DNA from: Siderastrea siderea
Taxonomy: Eukaryota > Cnidaria > Anthozoa > Scleractinia > Rhizangiidae
Reading direction: 5' to 3'
DNA: 64,000 nt
Assembly (NCBI GenBank): GCA_964030785.1
Contig: OZ034971.1
Coordinates: 15,316,900 to 15,380,899 of the forward strand
Part shown: piece by piece, positions 10,901-34,597 of the stretch
Numbering within the stretch: the first letter of the stretch is position 1
Layout: every line of letters starts with the position of its first letter
Notes under the pieces: generated by a model
Seen by the model: only the letters and a program-made list of their open reading frames with translations
Told to the model about the DNA's origin: nothing
The model's database searches: none
Program-made: the position numbers and the translations under genes

Positions 10901-12302
10901 TCCACGTTTTATGCATTAATAAAATACATTTAGGTGTTTTTGGTGTTTGTGCTGTTCGTGTATTCAGTAGCTCAGTTTGACAGATTTTTTTGTTCATGGT
11001 CCATCACAATTCCCATGACTGCCATCAGTGATAAAAACAGACGTTCTTGTTTGGTTGATTCCAGATGAAGTGATTTGAGATGGAATTGTTCTAACATAGC
11101 ATTCTCTGAAAAATATTCATTAGAAATCTTATCACTTAAAAATGTTCAATGGGAAGCGATTTCAAGCTCTTTCACCAAAAATGCCAATTACCTTCAATAT
11201 GTGGAGGTCGTTTATTTCCTATGCGAGGTGCTCTCGAAGGGAATACATTAACGGGTTAGAATTTAAGTTCACTTCGCTATTCTTCTTCATACCTTTCACT
11301 CCCAGAGTTACAATCTCGAGATAGGTGTGACCATTGAAATAGAAGCTGGTTTATAAATCTGCTGATCCTCTGGTGCTGTTTGTTTTTCAGCACATGTATT
11401 GTGGAAAACATTCTTGTTTCTTCCGGCTTTGGAGCAGCCATTGTTCTTTGGCGCATATCATTTTTGTGATGAACACACAAAGTGAAACTTGGTGTTAACT
11501 TGAGATGGGTTTTCCCCGTTTAGTTTCAAGTCACGTAAATGTTTTCAAGCCGCTGTCGGGGAAATTTTCGCGGGCCTTGTCGGTGTCGGCCACAGCGCTA
11601 CGAGAACGATTACAAGACAGTACAATAAACTCAAATTATAAAAACAACCAAACTGTTCATTAGCATTTACGAAGAGACCTACAATATTACTCCTTTAATA
11701 CAACAGTCGTATATGAAGTAAATTACTGGAAATTACAATTTTGCAAAAGATCTCGTGAGATTCTTAAGGTAAGCTTAATTTCCTATCGAGAAAACGAGTA
11801 AAGGGACGAATCAAGGTACTCACACGTTTCTCTTCGGAGTCCTATCTTATACTAGCCAGCTCTTACAGCGTCATAAAGGGTGGCTTCCTTTGCTCGATAA
11901 TGATAATAAACCTTCGTACAGCATTTTCTCAAGACCATTTGAACGAAAAAAAAGTCATTTTTGATATTTCTTCGTGGAAGAAACGACGAGAACGTAGTCC
12001 AAATCTCAAGCTTATCCAGCGACTGCTGACCTTAACCAACACGAAAAACTAAGCCCACTTCTCTTTCGAGTAGTTGCAAACATTTTCACCAAAAGGAGCA
12101 AGATAAATGGAATTATCATGTGGATGATGACTACCGATTTCTCTGAACTTACTCCTAGACAAACAAGAAGAGTTGTTCGTTTCACTGAGCCCATGTTTTT
12201 AACGAGAAGTTCTCCGCGAGCAGACTGGCGGGACGCGAAACTACGTGGCAAAACCTTATTTGTCGTCCGCCATTTTGTAACATTGATGGCGGGAACAGCT
12301 CG
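7915..12302. other. gene-free stretch, no supported exon
   Basis: I found no coding exon with homology here. A 79-codon + frame at 8044-8283 and a 113-codon minus frame at 9925-10266 lack recognisable domains. The stretch contains the hAT-like MITE at 9175-9563 and otherwise AT-rich DNA. Confidence 0.4.
9175..9563. mobile_element. MITE with CAGGGCCGTAGC termini (hAT-like)
   Basis: The left end starts CAGGGCCGTAGC (9175-9186) and the right end finishes GCTACGGCCCTG (9552-9563), a perfect 12-bp inverted pair. The interior has G- and C-homopolymer runs near 9508-9546. Flanks share only AAAAA, so the target duplication is unclear. CAGGG-type ends are common in hAT elements. At 389 bp it cannot encode a transposase. 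Confidence 0.7.
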
Positions 12303-12310
12303 CGCATGCT

Positions 12311-12330
12311 CAGCGGTTTTTGAGACCTGT
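12311..12330 (-). repeat. inverted match to 7841-7860
   Basis: Exact reverse complement of 7841-7860. It lies about 0.5 kb upstream of the MFSD6-like start codon, in a stretch that may include that gene's 5' region. Confidence 0.6.
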
Positions 12331-12853
12331 TTAGGTTACCATATTTCCTTAGCAATGGAGCTCCGCTGGCGGGCTTTGCCCGCAGGCTCCGCTACTATTT
12401 TTTCAAATGAAGCCGCGTGCCCAATCACGTGACTCTTAAATAGGCTAGGCCAAAGACTGGTTGATGTCAATAACCTTTGGCACTTGATTAACCAGTCTAG
12501 TAACCGCTGTACGTGGCTGGTGAACGCACAGAAATCGATTTCTCGGCCAGCAGAAAGTGTACAAAATGTTCACTGAAGACTTAGTCCTGAGAAAACTACG
12601 GATAAAAACCACTGTGAATTTTCCAAAGAATGTCAGTGGGTCGAACAATAAGCACTAAAGTACGAAATGAGCCATTTATCTTTGTGCATTTCTCGAAATT
12701 AAGCGTTGAAGTGAAAAATCTGAATACAACGTCTAAAGCATTAATTATTTGGGCAAGTTTTTTCCAAGATGTGTCAAGCGTAGCTCAGTGCCGGTACCAG
12801 CAAATTGAGAAAAACAAACAGGTTGTTTAATCAAGTCTGAAATCGGCCGTAAC

Positions 12854-15800
12854 ATGATCAGGAACCAGAACGCAGACCAAGAACCTCATCTGGTGGGGCA
12901 CAAATGTCCCAAAGAAATTGTATCTGAAAGCCAAAAACATCAAAATGCCTCAAGGAACACTCCAACAATTGAAGACGATAGCGAGGGGGAATTGTATGGC
13001 TTGGCGCTTATCCTTCGTAACACTGAAGAGGCCGCCGCGAGCAAACGCCATGATTCCTACAGTTCATCTGAAACATCCAACAACAAAGACAGTAAGAAGG
13101 AAGAGGTTACACCTGCTTTATCAGAGATCGAAGATGACAAAGTCAGTTTGTGGTGTTTTCCAAGACTTAACCGGCGTCTAGTAATTTACAAGAGTTTTTA
13201 CTTCTTTTTCTTCTCCGCAATAGGCTCGTTATTTCCCTACCTAGCAGTGTTTTACAAACAGCTATGGCTTTCTGCACATGAAACTGGAATATTGATCGGT
13301 ATCAGGCCTCTGATACAGCTTTTTGGAACACCCATGTGGGGAATAATAGCTGATACGTACAAGAAAAGCAAAGTGATTTTTATCATGTCATTAGTCGCGT
13401 GGTTGGTGTCAAACTACTCCCTGTCTCTCGTATCCCCCGTGTTTCATTTAGGTGTCTGCAAGGACAACGCAACAATGGGCATCGTTCAAGAAATTATCAA
13501 GGTGCTGGAGAATGGGACTGTTCCTGTGAAAAATTCGACTTCTACCACTCGTCAAAAGCAGAAGGCCCCTGTAAGCGTGAACTCTGGAAAATCCAGTGAA
13601 CACTGGTTTGAAATCGTTGGAAAAGTAAAAGAAAACAATTCATCGAAGCGAGCAACATCTATTCTTCAAAGGCCGAGGAGTCAAAATCAATTACAATCAT
13701 TGCATCCAGCTGAGGATTTCCTTAATATGTCTAGTAACACAAAAAATAACTTTGAAGTTTACACTAAATCAAGGAGGAAAAGTGGTGACAAAAATCACCC
13801 TTTATCCAAATCAAGAACTTTGCATCGCCTTGACATTTCAAGACACCGCAGACATATTGAAAGCCCTCAACCGTCCACATCTGGTGTCAACATTAGTCTT
13901 CTGAATTCACTCGACAAAAATTTGACTAAGAGAGACAAACAGCGTCATAATAAGTTACCCCGCTCTGATGTAAAAAACAAAGTTGTCATTTTCAGATCAG
14001 ATTTGTTAAGACTTTTTCACAACTCAAGTGAAGTTAACACTGAAGAGTTTGCCAGCCAAGTCAACAGAGAGCTGATTGAGAGAAAGTTTGATTCGCTCAA
14101 CTTGGCTGGTGAATACCCCTGGCCGCTGGACACTGTAGCGAATTATGACTTCACCCAGGCGTCCTATGACTGGCATAATCCGCACGACGCTCACTTGTTT
14201 ACTATTCTCTTTGTTATTACTGCTGTTGGAACACTGATAGCTGCACCAGCCATCACTTTAGCTGACACTGCTACACTGCATCACCTGGGTAAGAGATAGA
14301 TAGACACGTCTGCTAGTCTACATTACTAACGGTTACAATCTTAAAGACATTAAGAAACTACAAACAACAATGCGTATACGTGTCTAGTGGTGATTGGACT
14401 ATTCGTCAAGCCCTGGTTGTTAAGCTAACCCAAGACTGGTGTCAAATTCTAATTCAGTCTTATAGCTAAGCGATGACAATTTCTGTAAATGCTTTCTGCC
14501 TTATATTTTGACCTTAAAATTAGAAGTGAAAACTCTTTCCAATCCCGGGTTAGCATTAACAGGCTTTTGAACAACCTGGCCCTGTACAATTGTAGTAGGT
14601 TATTGGCATGAAATAGAAAAATCCAGAACCTTATATTAGGCAAGTTCCATTGCAACATTTAGTAAAATTCTTTTGCCATATACTAATGACTACAGTCAAA
14701 TAATTGCTTGTTTAATGGCATTTTTCGTCACCCTCGAAGGACACATAGTAGTTTAATTCTCCGAGGGAATAAAAGGGAACGACCTCCGTCTGAGGATCAG
14801 GCTGAACGGCCTGTGAAGGATAATTATAAATATTACTTTTAAAAGATGAGTTTTCAGTCATATAGAGAAACTTGAAGTGAAGATCAATCATTCAGACAAC
14901 CGGTGACGGAAACTCAACCTCGGTTATAATTAAAAGGTTTGGACCACTGGCCTATTGTAGGTGCATGTGTCTTTTCTTCGATATTTGCTCTCTCCTAAAA
15001 CAAGCAGTCTAATTCCTCTACAGACAGCTCGTTTCCAGTTTGCTGGGTCTGCAGTAGCGTCCTCCAGACAGCTGGCGTCTTGTTCCAGTTGCGACCCCAT
15101 CTTCCTTTTGCAATACTAATTAAAAACGTTTTGGCATCGTTATCTTGTTCATGCAAAACTGATCACAAATGTCATTGTTTATATGTAAATAAGGTTTGAG
15201 GTCCCTTAAGACCATCACAGTTCATTTTAATAACGTTATACTGACTTTTTTTCTGGGCAATGATTCCTTACCTACTAGAGTATAAGAGACGTTTCTACTT
15301 TGTAAGCTGCAATAAGTTTAGCGTAACAAAAGTGTTTTCTATTTATTTTATTTTTTCTTGATTTCTTAGGTAACCGACCAGAAGACTATGGTAAACAACG
15401 TTTATGGGGCGCCTTTGGTTGGGGTCTAGCCGCGTTTATCGTGGGATCAAGCCTTAGTACAATCGAAGAATTGAACAATTGTAACAACCCTTTGAGCGTG
15501 GACTATCTGCCCTGTTTTTACGCTTTTGCGTGCCTCATGGGCGTGGCACTCTTAATCGGCGCCTTGTTTGAATTTGACGACAAAGAATCGGAAGAAACCC
15601 ACATATGGCAAGGACTCGCAATACTCATTGATTGTCAGTACATATACTTCATTTTGACGATTCTATTCTGTGGGATTGCGTTAGGCTTTATACAAACATT
15701 TCTTTTTTGGCACTTAGAAGACTTGGGCGGTTCGCAGTTTCTTTTTAGCACCATAACAGCAATACACTGCATATCCGAAGTCACGGTTTACAGTTTTTCT

Positions 15801-16277
15801 GGACTCTTCATCAAATGGTTCGGACATCATCAAGTACTATACGTTGGTCTAACATGCTACATAATAAGATTCTTCGGTTACGCCTTCATTACAAACAGCT
15901 GGATAGTGTTGCCTTTTGAAATCCTTCACGGCTTGTCAACTGCCGCGGTATGGTCAGCGGCTGTGGTCTTCGTAGGACTCATCCCCGGGGCGCCCGCAAC
16001 AATGCAGGGCATTCTTGGAGGAGTGCACTGGGGTCTAGGCAATGGTGGGGGAGGGGTGGTTGGGGGATTGTTGATCACTTATGCTGGCACTACGACGTCT
16101 TTCCTTATATTTGGTGTAGTCAGTCTTCTGGATTTGAGTTTTTTTATCTGTTTAAACAATATGAAATATTTTAACTGCTTTCATTGGTCCAAGGAGGACA
16201 GTACTCGGACGCAATATACCTTACAGGAAGATAAAGTTGATGAAAATGACGAGGATGATTATGATGATCTTTATTAA
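12854..16277 (+). CDS. MFSD6: MFSD6-like major facilitator protein, two coding exons
   Basis: Coding exons are 12854-14288 and 15370-16277. The donor is ctgg|gtaaga, the acceptor ttcttag|gt, and the intron interrupts a Gly codon at phase 1. The join reads HHLG-NRPEDYGKQRLWGAFGWG, the conserved MFSD6-family stretch. The product is about 780 residues. The cytosolic N-terminus is ~105 residues and acidic to polar. Membrane segments follow near residues 110-135, 143-167 and 172-194, then a ~245-residue hydrophilic loop (about 200-445) with several N-x-S/T sites, then the remaining helices. The tail is acidic (DENDEDDYDDLY). Family members are multi-pass membrane proteins; the substrate is not established. 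The chosen ATG (context aacATGA) gives full N-terminal length. No frame breaks were found. Confidence 0.92.
14289..15369 (+). other. MFSD6-like intron
   Basis: A 1,081-bp intron with a GTAAGA donor and a pyrimidine-rich acceptor ending TTTCTTAG. It contains no recognisable gene. The small minus frame at 14449-14658 is chance. Confidence 0.9.
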
Positions 16278-16676
16278 ACCTTTACTGCATCCAAGAGGCA
16301 AATGACGTTTTCGCAAACTATTAAATACAAACTCAGTGTTGATATGCCATTTAAAAGGTCTCGATGAGTGCAATCCACCGTACGGAAAAAGATGGCAGCT
16401 TTACATTTTACCACAATACCTTGCGAGCCTAACAAAGCCAATAGGCACACAAAAAGCCATATTTTTTGCATAAATTTGTCTCTGTGCAAGCAACATTCTA
16501 TATGCTAAGTTTGAAGGTTTTAGAACTTTTCTTTGCGTTTTTATAAGCGTTTTTAGGGTTTTTTGTTCGCTAAGAACTATGAGAAAATGTACCAGTTGCC
16601 ATCTTTTTCGGTACGGTGGATTGACAACTCATATCTACACAAACAAAAGTTATACCAAATGGGTGATAATGGCAGA

Positions 16677-16682
16677 AATAAA
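16677..16682 (+). terminator. candidate polyadenylation signal of MFSD6-like gene
   Basis: AATAAA about 400 bp after the stop codon, 58 bp before the start of the RTE-like insertion. It is the first canonical signal I noticed downstream of this gene. Confidence 0.45.
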
Positions 16683-16726
16683 CAAGTTCGGAAATATACA
16701 GTCACTAATCGATTATTATATAGAGT

Positions 16727-16739
16727 ATACCCTCAAACT
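16727..16739. repeat. left 13-bp target-site duplication of RTE-like copy
   Basis: ATACCCTCAAACT occurs here and again at 17615-17627, exactly bracketing the retroposon. Confidence 0.9.
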
Positions 16740-17614
16740 GAATCATGAGAGCAACAGTCGAAGGTAGTAACACCGGTATCAGATGGAAGTTGTGTTCCAT
16801 GTTAGAGTACTTGGACTTTGCAGACGACATTGCACTTATTTCCAGCACAAGAGAACAGATCCAGCAGAAAGTTAGAAGCCTCAGTACCAATAGTAAGGGA
16901 ATTGGGTTGAAGATCAATGCTGAGAAGACCAGACTTCTCAGGTTGAATACATCCAACACAGCGAAAGTACAAGTAGATGGCCAGGTCATCGAGAAAGTGG
17001 AAAGTTTCGTGTATTTAGGTGCAAATGTCAGCAACAAAGGTGGTACGGAGGACGATATCAAAGCAAGGCTTGGGAAAGCGAGAGTAGCATACAACAAGCT
17101 GGACAAATTCTGGAAGAATAACCAGTTTACCATCAAGACCAAGATCAACGTTTTTAAGTCCAATGTTATCTCAGTTGTTGTACGGGTGCGAAACCTGGAG
17201 AACGACTAATGCGGATGAGAAGAAATTGGACGCTTTCCTTCACAAGAGCCTAAGAAGGATATTAAAGATCTGTTGGCCAATGCGCATTACAAACGAGGAA
17301 GTTAGACGAAGGGCAGGCATTAGGGAGACTATAAGCGACCAAGTGGCAAGGCGGAGATGGACATGCCTAGGCCATGTGCTCAGAATGGATCACCACTCAC
17401 ACCCACGCATTGCACTCACCTGGGTTTCAGAAGGGAAACGGAAGCGGGGTGGACCACGAGAAACATGGAGAAGGACAGTGGAAAGGGAGATCAAGGACAG
17501 AGGGTTAAGGTTATGGGCAGAGGCGGCGACAGCAGCGAAGGACAGAACAACTTGGAAGGAGAGAGCGCGCGGCCCAATTCCCCGCTTGGGGAAACGTGGA
17601 AATTGATGATGATG
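16740..17614 (+). pseudogene. 5'-truncated non-LTR retrotransposon (RTE-like), frameshifted RT 3' part
   Basis: The first open frame (about 16745-17209) carries the reverse-transcriptase catalytic motif LDFADDIALISS and the following thumb region (KTRLLRLN, VYLGANVSN). The second frame (about 17163-17606) carries LLYGCETW, RRRWTCLGHVLRM and RGGPRETWRRTVE, which is the usual C-terminal end. The two frames are out of register near 17175, a small indel equivalent to a loss of two bases or gain of one. The copy is cut off just before the catalytic motif, ends in a short ATG/GAT repeat tail, and has a 13-bp target duplication. It is a dead, truncated insertion. The clade (RTE versus a relative) is inferred from the tail and C-terminal motifs. 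Confidence 0.88.
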
Positions 17615-17627
17615 ATACCCTCAAACT
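17615..17627. repeat. right 13-bp target-site duplication
   Basis: ATACCCTCAAACT, identical to 16727-16739, directly follows the ATG/GAT tail. Confidence 0.9.
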
Positions 17628-20160
17628 ATACCTTTTACTACTGTTCTCAATGCGTAGTTTAAGATGAGATATGTCTAAGAACACAAATGCATCACAGCCG
17701 AAAAAAGTTGGAAAAGTTGTGGGGGTGGTCAACCATATCACACACATTAGGGGTACTATTTTGGTTTTGATAAGCAGACCTTTCCAAGGCCATACTTGTT
17801 TTCAGAAGTCATTAAAATTGATCAAATATTGTCCAAGTTATGACGTGCATATAGCTCCCTTGGGCGGGAATAAACACAAGCTCAAGTTCGAACAGAAATA
17901 CGTCTGTTACTTGAACCTCTGAACTCTAACTTTGACTACTGGGTTCACTTCTCTTTTGTTTTCGGCCACGAACCGTGAATCTTGTGCTCAATAACATTTG
18001 TTCCTTTTTGTGGTTATATATCAATTTGTCATCTTTTGTCAATGGGATCATCATTTTGTCAACAGCGATCTCTGCACTTAAAAAGTGTTTTGAAGTCGAT
18101 GAGGAGCCTTCTTTCAGGAAGAAGCGTCAACTAAATATCGGAAGGTATCGAAGATAGAGCTCATCCAACACCGTCCTATTCATTTAAAGTTAATGTTGTT
18201 CTCTTTCTTTCTCTGTAATTTACTAGTTTTTATTAATCCACTGTTGTGTCATTTTACCTTATAAGGGCAAGCCGGAGAACGCGCAAAATATGCCGGCATA
18301 TAACACTGTACAATCCCGGTTTGACCGGTTTTTTGCTGCAGGAGGAGGAAGCAGAAACAAAATGCAATGGAATAATAAACCACTTTTCCGGCGTTTCTGT
18401 TGATAATACACGCGGACATTTTACTCACTAATCGCAAATACTGCCCAACTCGTAAAATATCCGCGTGTATTGTCTATCAAAAACACCGAATAAGGTTTAG
18501 CTATTTTGCCCTTCAGCCAAGTCAGTCAGGTCTGTGAATGGATATATTGGCTGACCTTCCCAATGAACAGGAAGAAGCACAACAGTCACACATTTCAGTT
18601 TATTTAATAGCTGATTACTACCTTTGAGTACAAGCTAACGACCTTCCTCTGCCTCTTAATTCATTATGCTTTATGAAAGAAGGGTGAAATTTTTTTTTCT
18701 ACGTAAAGCGATGCTACATACGAGTATTCTATTTTTAATATGAATACACTAAACAAATCTTCTGTAACCTAGTATTTCACGATCAGCAACCCTGCCTGTA
18801 TGAAAATCCTAAAGAACCGCTGTATACTCGCTAAGGAGTTTCGATTAATCTATGAAAAGAAAATGGGCACACTGAAAGGCTATAATATACAATGTACAGA
18901 GTTACCGGCTTCCCAACGAGGCTTGAACATGCCTAAAAACGTTTCCCAAAGGTGCATGAAACAACAGGTTCAATCAATAGATCCAATTTAGCTAAGATTA
19001 CACGAAATGCAATGAACGTTAACTGAAAAAAAGCGCAGAGAGGTCTCCAATAAATCCTCCAAAGAGCGGTCCTGTCTCGGAAAAAAGGCGAATTTATCTC
19101 GCTGCACTAAAAGCAAGGAATGGGTATGTAAACGGGACTCAATACCAATAGGGGATTTATCGAGCCTTAGGGCGCTATTAAAATGGCAAAAAAAATTAAG
19201 GTAGCGTTTGAACCACAGGCTTTAAAATAACATGATACCGTTGCATTTCAATTGTCATTACGACATAAAACTTCGCTCAGCAACAGGATTGAAAAGATAA
19301 AGTCTCGCTAAAAGAAATATACTAAAAAGGAAACAAATGACATTAACTAATGCATGCTTAGAAGCAGCTATTGAACCTTGGAGAACACAACACACTTTGT
19401 ATTGAGAAGTCATTTAACTCCATTAAACCGTAATGTTGAAATAATTTACGAAAAAGTCGCAAACATGTTTAAGATGTTTAAAATGAAGCCTGAACGGCTA
19501 GAAGGGCGACTCTTAACCAACACACGTTATCCACGGGGTATATAACGCTTTTGAGATAAAGACTGATTTTCAACTTTCTTTTGCATTTATACATTTAACT
19601 TCTTTTTCCCGACCCCACGGGAAAAAAATGCCAATTTAAAAGCCCGTCTTCTTTCTTAAAGATACAAGCAAAAGCACTAGAATCATAACTTTTTTTATCC
19701 TTGTAGTCACATTTGTGTTTCTCAGCATAGACTCTTGTGCTTGTGCTCATGCATGATTTCTTTTTTTGGCCTTTGCCGCTAATAAAGGCACCTAAATAAC
19801 TCTTATGGTAATTCTTTGGCTTTACAATTTGCTGCTTTGCAAAATAAGAATCCAAAACATTTCCTTGAATAATCACTTTCTAGACAAAGCTTACCAGCCA
19901 AGACCGGAAGTAAACTGTCCTTAAATCGAGAATATCAAGAAAGATATCTTTACAGCTACTGAGTCACATCTATGACTCCCACAACACTTAACCGCACAAA
20001 TGCCGCACTCACTCCAAATTTCCTATGGTAACTGGTGCGTCTTTTGAAAGACTGTGATTTTGAGCCTTCTGGTTATTCATAAACACCTGACATGTCAGTA
20101 AGGTTCATAGCCAGAAGAAAATCTCTATGGCTCTGGTAAAACGGAACAAGGCGACAAGCA
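17628..20160. other. intergenic stretch between RTE-like copy and STAT 3' end
   Basis: No supported exon. It contains the palindrome at 18389-18488 and otherwise AT-rich sequence. The MFSD6-like and STAT genes converge on this interval. Confidence 0.5.
18389..18488. repeat. imperfect palindrome, ~36-bp arms
   Basis: The left arm (18389-18424) contains aatacacgcgga followed by attttac. The right arm (18451-18488) is its inverted counterpart, containing tccgcgtgtatt. The loop is ~27 bp and the arms have a few mismatches. The shape resembles a tiny fold-back MITE; no target duplication was identified. Confidence 0.75.
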
Positions 20161-20206
20161 ACCTACAAGAGACACTAAACGTTTTTTGAAAACCTTTGTA
20201 CCTCCA

Positions 20207-20359
20207 GTCGAGGAAGCGAGTACCGTTTCCGCCCAAGTTGACTTTCAACTCATTCAACGAAGATTACTAATGCGCACATCGATCATTTTTTTGACTAAAC
20301 ATCAACACGCACATGACCACCGTTTGCTCGCACAAGAAACGGTGACTCGCTTCCTCGAC
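20207..20359. repeat. fold-back in STAT 3' UTR
   Basis: Positions 20207-20229 (gtcgaggaagcgagt then accgtttc) pair with 20336-20359 (gaaacggtgactcgct then tcctcgac). Pairing is 23 of 24, with one extra G on the right and a 106-bp loop. It lies 25 bp beyond the STAT stop codon on the minus strand, so a transcript would carry a long hairpin in its 3' UTR. It could be a short inverted-repeat transposon. Confidence 0.75.
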
Positions 20360-20384
20360 TGTCTCCAAGGTTCATAACTAGCCT

Positions 20385-34147
<13,763 letters not shown>

Positions 34148-34188
34148 GCTTGGATCCTCAACGATCCGGAGGTGGGAAACCTATTTCG
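34148..34188. promoter_or_regulatory. candidate bidirectional promoter between STAT and divergent ORF
   Basis: STAT starts at 34147 on - and the predicted divergent ORF has its first ATG at 34189 on +, so the two coding starts are only about 40 bp apart. If both are real, their 5' UTRs must overlap or the + gene must start further upstream inside STAT exon 1. No TATA-like element is obvious. Confidence 0.25.
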
Positions 34189-34597
34189 ATGTTCTCAAGA
34201 TTTTCACCGCCAGCACGAATTGGAAACACGAATTTAAGCTTAAGGAGTCTTCGCCCAACTCCCTATTTGTCCCGCACTGGGCAAGAGGTAAACAGTTCTG
34301 ATCGATTTCATGACGGGCTTTCGGTTTTTACTGCGAACGCCGAGCCAGTTTCCGAGAAAGGACCTACTTCCCTTTCTTCAGCGGAAATCCGCAAAATTCA
34401 GTCGTCGGTTGGGCTTCGCTCAAACTTCGGTTACTCTTCGTGAACTCGTTCTTCAGCCGGCTGTGACATTGCGTGACATCGGAAACTTGGAACCACCGGA
34501 AATACGTGCGTGTTTGACACAAAATGCCATTATACTTCGCTGGAGTTTTATTCCAAACAAAACCTTGCAGAATAGTTTCACCGAGATTCGAATGATT
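34189..34597 (+). CDS. candidate divergent gene, two 5' exons (hypothetical)
   Basis: The first ATG (34189) opens a frame to a gag|gtaaac donor at 34287. A strong acceptor (cttccctttcttcag) precedes 34382, and the second exon runs to a gatt|gtgaga donor at 34597. Exon lengths are 99 and 216 bp, both phase 0, with no stop across the 92-bp intron junction. The product starts MFSRFSPPARIGNTN, an Arg/Ser-rich stretch without acidic residues that could be a mitochondrial presequence. It continues with SVTLRELVLQPAVTLRD. I do not recognise the family and could not place downstream exons. It could also be chance in a GC-richer promoter region. Confidence 0.35.
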
